Positions 32,313 through 45,501 of a stretch of 61,755 nucleotides of DNA are shown here, one piece after another. The stretch is from Seiridium cupressi. Its lineage: Eukaryota; Ascomycota; Sordariomycetes; Amphisphaeriales; Sporocadaceae. The DNA is taken from positions 1-61,755 of the forward strand of contig JARVKI010000156.1 of the NCBI GenBank assembly GCA_036674765.1, in the 5' to 3' direction. Below the pieces are notes generated by a model, which saw nothing but the letters and a program-made list of their open reading frames with translations, was not told where the DNA came from and did not search any database. Each line of letters begins with the position of its first letter. The stretch's first letter is position 1. The position numbers were made by a program, and so were the translations under genes.

Positions 32313-34061
32313 ATGACAGCAACGGTATCTATCCCTGCAGAACAGAGCCACTGGCTTGACAAGTATGCCAACAGTCATCACGACTGGCAGCTGCGGCAAG
32401 ACGAAACCGGCGATGCCTTCTGGTGTAGGCGCCAGGGTATAGTCGAGTGCTCATTTGACGCCGACGGGCGCCATTGGGGAGGCAGGGCAGATGTGACATC
32501 TCTATTACGCCTCAGAGCTACAACTTCCCTGTCTACAGAGCAGTTGCGCCAACGGTTCTTGCTGGCATGGGCTGCTCTCCGCCTCGAGCATGTGCTCATG
32601 AGAGCCCGAGCCCCAATGGTCACAGACCGAGCCAATGGGATGAAGGAGCCTCACTTCCAGGTCCCGTGCTTCAGCGGCCCCGAAGCCGCCATGGCGGATG
32701 CGGAGAGGTGGCTCACATTTGTCGACGATCGGTCGGACAGGACCGTGGACGACGATGAGTTCCACCTGCACATACTCAACACAGCACGCGTCGTGGATCC
32801 AGGGAGCTCACTGTCCAAGATGTTCGTCCTGCCCCCAAGACCGCTTGACAACGGCCACACTATGCTACGGTTCTGCTTCGTCGCGGCACATCAGATCACA
32901 GACGGCCTCACGATGCGTGTATGGATGGAGTCCCTGCTCCGCCTCTTGAACACGCCACTCTCCGACCTACGGAGGTCGATCAAGTCCCTCTGCTCCGCGA
33001 CTGCGGCCAAGCCCAGACTCCCCAAAGCACAAGAGGATCTCTACCCGCCGGTACTTGGTTCCCTCGCCCGAAGACGCTGGTTCTGGGCCCTGTCCATCGT
33101 GCTGCGACACGTCCGCAAGCCCCTACCCCCCGGCTTCTCCAACCCTCTGCGGCGCGAACGGCCCTTCTCCAAGCCTACAGCTTATCCCCACACATATGCA
33201 GACGTGCTGGACTACAGCTTGTCGCCGCCTCTCAACACGTTCCTGGTCCGGGCAAGAGTAGGCCCCCGAGCCCGGGACCGCATCGTCGCTCTTTGCCGCC
33301 AGGCCGGCGCCAGCGTGGGGGCCGGCGGATTCGCGCTGGTGGCCCTCGTGATGACGATGCTGCACGAGGACCGGCACCCGGGCGACGAGCGCCCCTTCAT
33401 CACGGGCTTCCCCATCAACCCGCGGCCGTTCTTCAACCACCACACCCCGCCCGACAGCCTGATGCTGGCGTTTTGCGACGGGATCGTGCTCCCGTTCCTG
33501 CCGTCACACCTGGATCTGAACGGGCGGTTCAAGATGCTGGTTCGGCATGCGCAGAGGCAGCTGTCCGCGTTCCAGAAACGCGCGCGGCCCGAGGACGCGA
33601 GCGACCCCGTCAAATACATGGGCAGCAGAGGGCCGGGCAGGGTGATCGCCATGAACTACGTCACGACGCTGGAGAGGGAGCAGCTCAAGCTGCCCGAGAA
33701 GTTGAGGTCTAGCAAAGGGGGCCCGCAGGGGCTGCTAGAGGCGCGGATGAACGGGAGTCCACAGACCTGCGGTGTAAGTTCAGTGGGCAGGACGACGCAG
33801 AAGCCGGGCATGTATAATTTGAGGACACCGGCTGGCAGCGGGGAGGACGGTTTTGTGGCAGATTGGTTCGACATGAAAGCATCAGTTCGCGTGCGAGACG
33901 GCGAGTTTCTGTGTGGAATATTTGGGCACGAGGATGGAATGGAAGTAGGTGTTAGTGCGGATGGAAACGCCATTGAGGAGGGCAGGGCCGAACGGTTTCG
34001 GCAGCTCATTGAGACCTTGTTCGACGATGAACAGAGAGAGACCGTCAACTCTATGCTATGA
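32313..34061 (+). CDS. HxxxD acyltransferase-like protein (CAT-like fold)
   Basis: Intronless, 582 aa. The catalytic HxxxD motif of the chloramphenicol-acetyltransferase/BAHD/condensation superfamily reads AAHQITDGLT (His and Asp both present), preceded by TMLRFCFV. A second half contains FITGFPINPRPFF and the channel-type segment KYMGSRGPGRVIAMNYV. No carrier domain or adenylation domain adjoins, so it acts as a stand-alone acyltransferase, resembling fungal alcohol acetyltransferase-like or trichothecene-acetyltransferase-like proteins. The substrate is unknown, and no other secondary-metabolism gene flanks it. The middle of the gene (about 33100-33700) is distinctly GC-rich compared with its neighbours. 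Confidence 0.75.
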   Translation: MTATVSIPAEQSHWLDKYANSHHDWQLRQDETGDAFWCRRQGIVECSFDADGRHWGGRADVTSLLRLRATTSLSTEQLRQRFLLAWAALRLEHVLMRARAPMVTDRANGMKEPHFQVPCFSGPEAAMADAERWLTFVDDRSDRTVDDDEFHLHILNTARVVDPGSSLSKMFVLPPRPLDNGHTMLRFCFVAAHQITDGLTMRVWMESLLRLLNTPLSDLRRSIKSLCSATAAKPRLPKAQEDLYPPVLGSLARRRWFWALSIVLRHVRKPLPPGFSNPLRRERPFSKPTAYPHTYADVLDYSLSPPLNTFLVRARVGPRARDRIVALCRQAGASVGAGGFALVALVMTMLHEDRHPGDERPFITGFPINPRPFFNHHTPPDSLMLAFCDGIVLPFLPSHLDLNGRFKMLVRHAQRQLSAFQKRARPEDASDPVKYMGSRGPGRVIAMNYVTTLEREQLKLPEKLRSSKGGPQGLLEARMNGSPQTCGVSSVGRTTQKPGMYNLRTPAGSGEDGFVADWFDMKASVRVRDGEFLCGIFGHEDGMEVGVSADGNAIEEGRAERFRQLIETLFDDEQRETVNSML

Positions 34062-34388
34062 GACTTCCGTACGGAAGAGGGGTTGCCGTTCATAAATCGG
34101 AATACCATGAAACTATTGACATCAACCTTTCGAGATTCCATGCCATTATTGAAGGTTGTACAGCCGTTGCTGGACCACTTTACAGCACTCTACCAGCGAG
34201 ACCAATCGGGTGAGCTCAGACGTTGATTATCACAAGAGCAACAAAGGTTTCAATAAAAGACCACCAGGCATTCAAGGGCATGGCATTTCTTCCGAAGCTC
34301 CTAATTCATTTCATTTTGTCCATTCCTAACGCCTGTCCATGCTCGCCAAGCCTTAACTGCTTGCTTGATAGCCCACGAAGAATTGTTT
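34062..34388. other. Convergent 3' region
   Basis: 327 bp between the acyltransferase and NUP85 stop codons; no feature seen. Confidence 0.45.
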
Positions 34389-37300
34389 CTACATAATGAT
34401 GCTGTCAGCCTGGTCTAGCCATATGTTGGCAATGTCCCTAGTCAGACCAAGCCTGATCTTCTTGAGCACATCCCCTGAACTGCTTCCGGCAAGAACGGTC
34501 GTCCGCCAATCCCAAGTTCGCTTGATAGGGCCCTTGAGGATACCACTCTCTCTAATGGACTTATGTAGCTGCGAGGCCATCATGGAGCTCCCCGTCATGA
34601 CAAAGCTACCACCAAGAGATGTCGTTGACTTCTTCATTAGATCAGCCGGCGTTGATCCCTTGCCATGGCCTGAAGACATGACGATTTGGAAAAATGCGTC
34701 TGCGGCGTCGTACACTCGCGAGCCGACCGTCTGAATATCCTCGACCGCCTTCAATAAGGTATCTAGTTGGGTCTGGTTTAGAATGGTTGGCGTTTGATTG
34801 ACGAAAACGGAAGCCTCGCCCAGTAAAGCGAGGATGAAGTCCTCGCTGACAACTGCATCGCGTGTGTCATCATACAGGCCGCCTCGGATGTTGTCATCGG
34901 CACTGGCGATGACAAAAGACAACGCGGTAGCCGCTTGCTGTCGTCGTGCAAGTGATCGTGGGCTGCTGCCGCTGCCATCTCTGAGTTCATAGAACTTTCG
35001 GAGTGTAGCATAACCGCTGAGCATTTTACCTAGCAGCTCTGCGGCCTCCAGGTCTTGCAAAGCGAACTGTTCGAGCGTCGAAGTACGTTCTTTCAGGATC
35101 AATCGAAGTCGATCGTCCAGCTCGTTCTCCGGCGGATATGTGGTAGACTCGGCTAAGGAAATAGACATGAGACCATTAAGCACATCTCGGACTTTGCCAG
35201 GCCGGTGAGCCAAGGCATAGTACCAGAGCATATCGCCGAATCTGTATGTATCCTCGCGCAAAATGTCGCCGTATCGCTAGACTTATCAGTATCGGTCTTT
35301 GAGAGCATGGGTTGCAACATACCTCAGCTGTATCCTCGGCAAAGTTGATCATGCCGAGATCATTGAGTAGAGCCCACATTTTGTTGACTGTCGCCTGGCT
35401 GTCCGGGTCAAGCTTGTCGAGGATGCTCTGTAGAAGCTCATTGACCAGTTCCTCGGAGCGCCCGGCATCATCCATTCGTCCAACAACTTGAACAGCCAAC
35501 TCCCAGCCTTCTCTGGTTGCTGTTGTTATATTTCCACTCTTCTTGGTGATCCGTCCGGTGAGCTGCTTGATATCATTTAGCCCCCGCGCATAGCGGATCA
35601 ATGCTGCGTCCTTGATCCCATCCTTGTCGCTTCCGCCTGCACTTTGGTTGAAACCAAAGACTGCGAGGTCCTCCTGGCTAAAGTTGTCTATATCGATGAG
35701 ATCTGCCTCGGGTGCGGGAAGCCAGCGGCCAAGCGAGGCGATTTCGGCGACTGCTGAAGCAATAGGTAAAGACCACGACCGAAGGAAACCTATGATGCCT
35801 TCCACGTTGCTCTCGAACGCGCAGGCGATGCAGACTTCTACCGGGTCAAGCGTATTGAAATGGAAGTCAGAGTCCATGGCTGCACGGAAAGACAAGGCAA
35901 GACGGTCAAGCCAGTCATCATCCCCGGCCGGCTGTGCTGCAAAGGATTGCGACCGTGATAATGATGTGCCTAACTTGCGATTGCTGTGGCCGTCGTCCCA
36001 CCAGCCGAACAGACCAATCGTGGCCTCACACCAGTCCTGTGCTGCTGCGGTGATAGCTTCTGCTTCACCAATAAGAATCGAGTACAATGACTGGAGGGCT
36101 TCGTAGATATCCCAGGGCAATCGGCTCTCAGCCTTCCTTGCCAGCCCAGCAAGGGTATTCTGTGGACTGGCCAAGTCGGAATCGTTGAATCGGTTAGCTG
36201 CACGATGAGGCCGGTCCTTACCCTCGGCGAAGTTGATCAAAGTCTCCTTAGCTGCCTTTGCCTTGATGCGGAAGAGAGTCCAGTCGCTGCTGCGTATGTC
36301 CCAGTTCTCGTCTTTCATACCTGGACAGAGATCCATCAATATGCAAACATCCTCAACTACACGGTTAATGTTGGACAGAACTTGACCAGTATAAGCCCGC
36401 TCAGCACGTGTGCCTTTCTTGACTCCTTCCCATTCTGCTCGCCTAAGCAGGCTTGCTGCAGCTTGGACGTTGCCCCGTATCAAAGACATATAGACTCCTT
36501 GCCAGAACAGACTATGCGCAGCCGGGCAGGGTCGATGAGACTTGATGCTCTCAATCTGATCTCGACTAGGATCATGATAATCATCCTGCCACTTGAAGAG
36601 TACTAGTGGTAGAGGCACAATCTGGGATCCGCCGAACTGGTCTCGGAGAGGCGCTGTGTGATGGATTCGGAATACCATGGCGGCTATCCACGTAGCCTTC
36701 TCAAAATCGGGTTCATTCGGGCCTGGCCCGACCTTTGCCTCGTGCTCCTGGTTTCCTTTGGGGAGAGATGCTGAGTATGGCTCCCAGACGGACTCGACCA
36801 GTTGCTCCGCAGCCGTAGCTAGGCTGTCATCCAAGCGCTCCTCATCGTCTTCAGTTCCGACGCCTTCATCAAACAATCGACTAACGAGATCCTCTGTGGG
36901 TATGATCACGTCTGCTGGCTCCGTGATCCTGGCGTAATCTAGTTGATTGTAAAGGTCCTTGGCAACCGAGGCAAAGTTGAACTCTCGTCTAGGTCCTGAA
37001 ATAGATCGCATAGCTGAGGCCCGGAAGATATCATCTGCTTCTCTCTGCATCCGCTCGGTGGCCGCAGGCATGGTTATATCCATTTTGTCCACTCCGTATG
37101 GGTCTCCAGAGGCCTCGGCTGCAATTTCTTGCAAGAGCTCTTCCTCGATGTCGTAATCGGCGTCTTCCTCGGCCATTTGATTATCCTCGGATTCCTCCTC
37201 GTCGTCTTCGTATTCATCCTCTTGCTGCTCATCCTCAACGTCCTCTTCTTCCTCTTCCTCCTCTTCAGCGTGGGCATTGCTATCGTCCATCTCGGTCTCG

Positions 37301-37725
37301 TCTTCGTCCGAGTCGTCAAAATCCAGGCCGTATGTGCCAGAGCGTGCAGGTGGCGTTATCTCGTCGTCCTCATCATCATCGCTCAGGTCGTCCAGCACGG
37401 AATATGAGTGTTTGCTAAGCCCCGATGGCTGCCGGGCGCCCGTGCCCCGAATCGAGCTCGCTAGAGGGCCCCTACTGCGAGGCTTGGATGAACTGCTCAA
37501 ATTGGGTCTTCCAAAGTTGGGTGCCTTTGGCTTGGTTGCGCCCGTCATAACCCCGATGGAGCTTTGTAGAAACGATGGCGACGGCTCGCCAGCCGGTGTG
37601 AAAGACGGAGCAGAGGAAGGCGGCGGTGGTCCAGCAGGCGTTGTCGAGGGGTGATCTCCGCCGAAGGAGAAAAGGGAGCCAGCGCCTCGCTGTTTCCGCT
37701 GTGGTGTCGCGGGCGAGCTAAACAT
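34389..37725 (-). CDS. NUP85: Nuclear pore complex protein Nup85-like
   Basis: Two exons on the minus strand, 35323-37725 and 34389-35276, with a 46-nt intron whose splice gives AERYGDILREDTYRFG; 1096 aa. I start at the ATG at 37725 (MFSSPATPQRK); upstream in-frame sequence has no ATG. The N-terminal ~230 residues are disordered, with FSSP/PATP repeats, a basic Ser-rich part and a long Asp/Glu tract (about residues 110-200). The remaining ~850 residues are all-helical and show LWYYALAHRPGKVRDVLN and LEQFALQDLEAAELLGKMLSGYATLRKFYELRD, in line with the ACE1-type helical stack of fungal Nup85. Expected role: a Y-complex (Nup84 complex) scaffold subunit at the nuclear pore. The assignment rests on motif recall, not alignment. 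Confidence 0.75.
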
Positions 37726-39089
37726 GGCGTTTGGAATGTTTTGCAGACTCAAATTCCAGGGCGTCGCATGTGTATCTGCGCAATCACGAGTTCATCAAGC
37801 TCTGTGGTATCGCAGAGGAAGCCCACGTCAATTCCTGAGGTTGCGGGTTTTGCCTCGTTGGGCGTGGGCATCTGTTTGTTCGGGCGCAAAAAGGGAGTCT
37901 AGAGCTTGGGATGAAATTTATTGATTCGCGATCACCAAAGCGACGCGATTGACCCAAGCACAAAGCTCAATTGCCCATTAGCAGCAGTGCACGGACCAGA
38001 CGCCCCTGTCATCATTTTGGAGCTCAGGTTCCCTGTGCTCAAAGGCCGCTCACTCTACGACTGCTTTAATAGTCGGCAGACATGGAAACTTATTGCCAAA
38101 ATTCAATCGTGACTGTTTTCAGATCATACCTGTATTTAATATACATGAGTATAATCAACCTTTGTTTCCTTTTCCGCGCTACGATTGCTGATTTGTCCTG
38201 CCCCTGGCTCATCTGAGAAAGGCACTTCATATGAGTTAAGTAGTACACTTGACGACTATGAAGCCTGGGATCTATCATCGTTTGGCTCATGAGCTTCGTA
38301 ATCACTCATATGCATTGGGATTACGATTAGGCAAGCCGGAACGCTATGGAGCCTATGGTCTTTTATGTAGCCTTTCCGGACAGCCACAACACGATTCTGA
38401 ATACATGTAAGTGAGAGACATGTGACATGGGCGAATACCGTAGAGTGCCTCTAGAAGGAGCTAGTCGACATTCCCCGAGCTCTGCCCGACAATTCTAGTT
38501 ACTGTGAGTCAACCGGCATGTTCAATCTATACGGACGCGTATCGCGTATCGATTGTGGATACTGCTGTGAGTTCATGCTATTAGCAAGCTCAGATGGCTC
38601 ATATCTCATCGGCCGTGATCTTGATCCAGATTCAGAACTGGACCTAGGCGAAAAGCGAAGCCTTGGACATGTTTCTGTCTCGAAAGAAAACTGTCATATA
38701 TACATATATATATGTATATATATATATATTGCTATTGGGGGTCGATAGCATGAACTGCCGCGAAAATGGCAGAAAGATGCCTCCGGGGAGAAGGAGTGAC
38801 ATCAGGCCCAAGACTTGCCGCAGGAAAAACGCGGCCCCGCCACGAACTGAGGTAGGAATAAATATCCGGAGTGGGGATGCGAGGAATCTCCGCACCCAAG
38901 CTCTGCCCAAGAGCTTCATAGCCGCAAAGAGCAACAACTCTAATACTAGCTTCCGATCCGGCGACGCTGTTCTCTGACTTTCTATCTGTACACATATAAG
39001 ACCAAACGCTGCCGAAACTTTCAAAACTCGACAGTCACCCGTCCGGCATATTCTTCCCTAACTCGCATACCCGATTCGCATTTAACACA
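37726..39089. other. Divergent intergenic region, NUP85 / formaldehyde dehydrogenase
   Basis: 1.36 kb with no supported gene; presumed promoters of both flanking genes. It contains the TA-rich microsatellite listed separately. Confidence 0.5.
38697..38730. repeat. TA/CATA microsatellite
   Basis: Imperfect ATATAC/ATAT tandem run (catatatacatatatatatg, then tatata repeats) about 34 bp long in the FDH promoter region. It is a simple repeat, likely length-polymorphic. Confidence 0.8.
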
Positions 39090-40532
<1,443 letters not shown>

Positions 40533-43378
40533 CTTGGCAGGATCAACTACAAATCTGGCGCTTGCAGTGGTTTTGTGGTGGGGGGGAAAAGTACCCGGAT
40601 GGCCATTTCAATGCTGTTTAGCTCTTCCATATCCTACCTGTAAATCAGTATAACCCATCATTGGCCAGAAAAACAACATTCCTGTTATGATTTGCCTTGG
40701 AAGTTGATGCTGTGACGGACTCGAGTGGGAACAGTAGTAAAGAACTCACATGGACTATCACTTGATAAAGTCCGCTTAGTCATTGTTTGCAATGAGTTAG
40801 CCTCTGCCATTGCTATAGTTGCGTATACTCGAGTGACTAAGCGTTCCGCACTGACATGTGAACTGTGAGATCGAATCTCTCCCGGGATGATGTTGCAACG
40901 CCGGGAGGTCTTGACGAATGCTTGCTTGTGTGCGACAACGCTATTGACGATGGATGATCGGAGGTCGGTCGTCGCAGTGGAATGTGGAGTGCGGCGCACT
41001 AGTTAGGGGACTCATGCAAGCGTTAACTAATCGTGATACCGGTAGACTAAACCCTGGCTGCATATACCCAGGCTGGGGGCTGGACCGACGAAGCGGCCTC
41101 GTGACCGCCAAAGCGCTTCTCACTGTACGAGAACGTCTCAAAGGGCAAGCAAGGGCTGCTCGTTTGGAGACAGTCTGGTGTCAGTGTTGTGGGTGATTGG
41201 GAGCCGCGGGCAAGGCGAGTCCGCTGTTTCGCAATTAAGGGAGCCCAGACAACTACATTAACTACACCATCACTTGACACGGCCTTTGGGCATCGATAGC
41301 GTATTCCTCTCCGCCAGCGTATTTGGTGAGCTGCTGGCTGATGTCGAATATGGTGCCCGTGGCGCTGGAGCTATACGCCTTGGCTGCTTGAGTCAGGCTA
41401 CATGGCCACATCAGTATCTGCTCGTAAAGGTGCACATCATGCTCGAGTCATGCCATACAAGTCGTTCTGGTGTTGCCACACCACACTAGGCTGATTAGTG
41501 AGCTACGGCTCTTCCGAGGCTAGCGCAGATCTAGATCGTGTAGAGAATCCGATATGTCGGACCTGGCAGCCGGGCGCTCAGTGGCTCGACCTCGATTCGG
41601 TTGGAGTGAAAGTCGGCAAACGATAGATGTTCCATGAGGTGATGCAACTACCACCATATACATGCTACCCGGGGTGTACCCATGGGCATAGTGAATCACT
41701 GCATTAACCATAATCAAAATGCCGATCAGAATAGCCCTGGGGTTCAGGACGAGGCGGGCGACCGAGCCGCCATTACTACTAGACCCACGACTCAGATACC
41801 CTGTTTGGCCTTGCTTGTTCACTAACTAGTCGGCGACTTCATCATGCGATCCAGGAATGTCCGGTTGACCCAGGCCATCACAACGTGTCGTGCATCGTCA
41901 CACAACAGCTTCGGAGGTGGCACATGAAAATTGAATTTATTATCGCGAAGTTGACGACGGCGGGGTGCCAATTCGCCAGCCTGGCTTCGCAACAGTATAC
42001 AGCATGGCCACGTAGGTGCAAACGCCCAAGTCGCAACGCTGAAAGGCGGGCACCGCATTACACAATCTTATCAAAGCATCAGCACGAGTGTATGCACTCT
42101 AGCTCGGATGGAGTAGGAGCCAACAACGCGGGAAGCGGAAAGCTATGGGCCCCTGGCTTGTGCCATATGACCACGGCCACGACAAAGAAGACCGGGGCTC
42201 CATTCGATAGTCGCGGGAGCATTTGGAGCGAAACAAACGGCTCGCTGCCCTGCCATCAGAGACCGGCAGTGCGCTGCAAGCGGCTCCTGCCACGCAGCAC
42301 CTCCTCGGACGGCTGCCGCGCAAGTTAGGTCTATGTATCGGTATGTGAGGTTCCAAAGATAGACGAGACAAGATAGGGAGGATAATAAATAACTCGGTTG
42401 GGGATGAGCTGGCGGCCACCAGTGCTGCGCATATTTAGAGACGACTCATTCCCGCGCATGCACGCGCCTCTGACCGTCTCATCTTCCTCTCACTCCCTCC
42501 CTGGCTTGTCGACCGGATACCCAGTCAAAGGAAAGCCTGCCCCAACTGCCTGTATTCGCCCAAGTTGGACGTCGTCACCGAAACCTGCCAACTTGCCAAC
42601 CGAGCAACCGGGACATTACGATTTCGCTCAGTTTCTATCCTCATCGTCGTACCGTAACAGCACGCCCCGATTTACCCCAAATTCCGTCGACCCGTAATAG
42701 CGCCCCTTGTGCTCATCTCGCCTCCCGTTTTCGGAGCCTTGTCCCAGTCAACCAGCCAGAAGCGATACGTCGTCATCGTTGTCAGGACCCTTGCTCGCGC
42801 CTCGTCGACCGAGATACCTTAGTCGCCGGTTGCCAACGCAGCGACTGACTTGCGAATTGCTGACCTCTTGCGCTTATTACCAACCGAAGATTAGCATATC
42901 CACGGTGCCAATCTGCATTAGTTAGCGTGTTTGCCTCTTCTTATCCTCAGGCCAAACGGCAGGAATTCTAGTGCTTTCTGATTACGGATCCAAAGTACAA
43001 AGACCCCGAAGTATACAACGCGCATCCCAGGGACCACCGGACGAACCCTTCCATCCCGCCAGGCCATCGTCTTTCATCTCGCCTTAGTGCGCTGCATCGT
43101 GTGATCACCTCGTAAGTCATTCACTCTACTCATCCAAACTTGTTACATGCCTGGTCCAGGCACTTTCCGCTCCACCTTCCCGGCAACTTGAATCATTTAA
43201 ATATAGATCTGCCTGCTGACCCGGCCACGCTCAGTTCATCTTCGCCATCTTTTTCATCCATCTTTGTCTCCATCGCCGCCACAGCATCGCTCGCTCGCTC
43301 CCATCGACGAACAAATCGATCTGCATCCCGACATCACCGAACCCTAGTCTTCGCAAGCGTATCACCCTCTACGTCACA
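40533..43378. other. 2.8-kb gap upstream of the AN1 zinc-finger gene
   Basis: No supported protein gene. From about 42430 onward the DNA is pyrimidine-rich (TCTC, CCTC blocks), suggesting a long promoter/5' UTR of the AN1 gene. A GTAAGT at 43112 could be a 5'-UTR intron donor. At 40825-40895 there are weak Pol III A/B-box-like sequences, but no tRNA fold. Confidence 0.5.
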
Positions 43379-43692
43379 ATGGCTCCCAAGAAGATCCGCT
43401 GCAAGGCCGACGATTGCAAGGAAGCTGTCCAGAGGATGTTCGGCGACTGCGGATTCTGTCAACGCCAGTTCTGTGCTAAGCACAGGTTACCTGAAGATCA
43501 CACATGTTCAGGACTTGATGACGTAAGTGAAGCTGCCCTACGACTCTCGATTATCCGGTGTCTCCTGCAAAGAGGCCATCAAAACAACCCTCCGCTAACA
43601 TGTTTCAACAACCACAGTGCAAGAAGATGGCCCACGAACAAAACGCCGCACAACTGAATCAGGAGCGAACCCAGACCATCAAGGTCGCATAG
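43379..43692 (+). CDS. Small AN1-type zinc-finger protein
   Basis: Two exons, 43379-43522 and 43618-43692; 72 aa. A single AN1 finger occupies residues 8-49, with ligands Cys8, Cys13, Cys24, Cys27, Cys32, His35, His41 and Cys43, in the spacing of the family. The intron (GTAAGT donor, CCACAG acceptor) separates the finger from a short helical tail (CKKMAHEQNAAQLNQERTQ). Family knowledge: tiny fungal AN1 proteins resemble yeast Tmc1/Cuz1-type stress factors that bind the proteasome or Cdc48, but this copy lacks a ubiquitin-like domain, so a function is only inferred. The single AN1 finger and the size match Tmc1 best. Convergent with NTH1. Confidence 0.85.
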
Positions 43693-44211
43693 TCTCTTTG
43701 ACTCGATAACGAGATACTCGGGATACCGTTCACTCCCTTCAACTCGCACCACCGTGTCTTCGTTGCGGTTCGAACTGCTGAAGCCGATGGATACCGATCG
43801 AATCGAGGCCTACACCTCCCCACAATGATACTGCTTCTTCTGCTGCTTCCGCATGGCGTCTGGGACACATTTGTTATTCATCTAGCACTGCGACGGTTTG
43901 GCGCTGGCGCTGGCGGCTGCGATTATGATTGCGCTTGCCCGTGCGAATTTACGGATTGTTCTATGGATCGGATCCGGTGGATTTCGGCAATAATCTATAT
44001 GACCATTCAGTGGTCTTCTGTATATAGCTCGTAATTGAACGAGCTTCATTGCGATGGATCTGTCAATTTCACAAACAATTACCACCAATTGCTCCATTGA
44101 TGAACAAATAAGGAATATCTCCGTGCTCAATTATTTACTAACGTTTCAGGCGCATCGTATCTCGTACAATGTTGCTTCACTGCATTCTATTGTATGCCAT
44201 AGCCAGCAAGA
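43693..44211. other. Convergent 3' region, AN1 protein / endonuclease III
   Basis: 519 bp; 3' flank of the AN1 gene, then that of NTH1. Open frames here are chance frames; the long plus-strand frame from 44054 is antisense to NTH1. Confidence 0.5.
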
Positions 44212-45501
44212 TCACCTTTTCCTGGTCCTCTTTCCGGCCGCTGGTATCCCATCGGTGACCGTGTCTTCTTCCTTTATCCTCACGGCCTCATCGACGTCCT
44301 CATTTTTGACTTCATCCGTTAAGAGAAGCTCCTCCTTTTCTACAACTTCCCCCTTCAGTACACGCCCAACCTCGTCCACCTCGATTTTTGTCTCTCTTTC
44401 TCTCCTTCCTTTCAACACCTTGCCCCTTTCGGCAGCTTTGCAGAGCCCTCGTAGCCCTAGTTCGCAGTCGCCACATCTCCTTCCCACAGGCAAGCATACC
44501 GTCTGGCCGAACCCGACAAGCAACCAGTTGACTTCCCTCCACTTGTCTTTGGGCAGCCAGCTCTGCAAACTCATCCTCGTCTCCTCCGGGTTCTTTGTGT
44601 TATTCCAGCCCCAGATGTTCGTTATCCGGTGTACGTGCACATCGACACCGATGCCCTCCGTCTTGTCCCAGGCCGCGCTCAGGCAGAGATATCCCATCTT
44701 TGGCCCGACGCCCGGCAGCGAAGTCAGGCCCTCGATGGTGTCCGGGATGTCGCCTTCCCACTTGTCTCGCAGTATCTCGGCCGTCTGTTTGATATACTTG
44801 GTTTTGTTGTTGTGGAAGCCGACCACCCAGATCAGCTCGTTCAGCTTCTCCGACTCGACCGCGAGTAGATTGTCTAGATTCAGACCCGCCGGCGCCCCCG
44901 GCTGGTGGGGAGGCAGCTCGGTCTGTAAGCGACGCATGGCGACTGCGTTCGTGGTGTCTTTGGTTTGGGACGAGAGCATCAATGCGATTAGAGTATGTAG
45001 CCGTTGGTCTCGAGGGGATGCAGTGGGAAGAGCGAGCCGCTCGCAGCCCATGGTGTCGACCGCTGCATTGGCGGCGGGCCCGCCGTCGAGGCGCATAGCC
45101 TTCACGAGGTTGTACATCTCTTCCCAGTCCGAGGGCGCCGAGACGGTCTCTGCATTCGTCGTAGGATCTATAGTTTTACGGGCGGGTTTTCGAGCACGAC
45201 GGGCCGTGGTGGCGGGCTTCCCCTTAGCGGTTTTCTCTTCCAATATCTCTGCCTTTACGGTTGCGGGTGAAGACTGAGCTATACGCTTCCGTTTCCGCGT
45301 CGTCGTGCTAGCGGTCGTATTCGATGCCACTGCGTCTTCAATGTCAGTGATCGACGGCGTGGAGTTCTCCTTCATGGAGCTGCTATCGTTATAGGCGAAG
45401 CGCGCCAGCGAGCCTCGCGTTATGCGACGGGGTGGCGAGACTGGGGTGGCCATGGTGCTGAAGACTTTTGTCGTATCCTGTGCGAGCCGTGAAGTCGTCA
45501 T
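44212..45501 (-). CDS. NTH1: Endonuclease III homologue (DNA glycosylase/AP lyase)
   Basis: Intronless, 429 aa from the ATG at 45501 (MTTSRLAQDTTKVFS). An ATG 99 nt upstream would add 33 residues with little family support. Helix-hairpin-helix LPGVGPKMGY with catalytic Lys268, and GVDVHVHRI with catalytic Asp287, are intact. LIALMLSSQTKD (171-182) is the family signature. A 4Fe-4S cluster loop is formed by Cys336, Cys343, Cys346 and Cys354, with C-x6-C-x2-C-x7-C spacing. The N-terminal 120 residues are basic (RKRKR, RRARKPARK) and carry nuclear-import signals; the first ~20 could also be a mitochondrial presequence, as in yeast Ntg1. The C-terminal ~75 residues are acidic and disordered. Role: base-excision repair of oxidised pyrimidines. 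Confidence 0.93.
   Translation of the reverse strand: MTTSRLAQDTTKVFSTMATPVSPPRRITRGSLARFAYNDSSSMKENSTPSITDIEDAVASNTTASTTTRKRKRIAQSSPATVKAEILEEKTAKGKPATTARRARKPARKTIDPTTNAETVSAPSDWEEMYNLVKAMRLDGGPAANAAVDTMGCERLALPTASPRDQRLHTLIALMLSSQTKDTTNAVAMRRLQTELPPHQPGAPAGLNLDNLLAVESEKLNELIWVVGFHNNKTKYIKQTAEILRDKWEGDIPDTIEGLTSLPGVGPKMGYLCLSAAWDKTEGIGVDVHVHRITNIWGWNNTKNPEETRMSLQSWLPKDKWREVNWLLVGFGQTVCLPVGRRCGDCELGLRGLCKAAERGKVLKGRRERETKIEVDEVGRVLKGEVVEKEELLLTDEVKNEDVDEAVRIKEEDTVTDGIPAAGKRTRKR

Noticed and set aside
37725..37752. Upstream start for NUP85 at 37752
   Set aside because: The codon there is TTG, not ATG; the first real ATG is at 37725.
40822..40900. tRNA-like A-box (GAGTGACTAAGCG) and B-box (GATCGAATC)
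   Set aside because: No acceptor-stem pairing, poor anticodon stem and a T-stem mismatch; at most a decayed tRNA-derived fragment.
44054..45277. 407-codon plus-strand frame over NTH1
   Set aside because: The opposite strand carries all endonuclease III catalytic and cluster residues; this frame is Ser/Thr-rich shadow translation.
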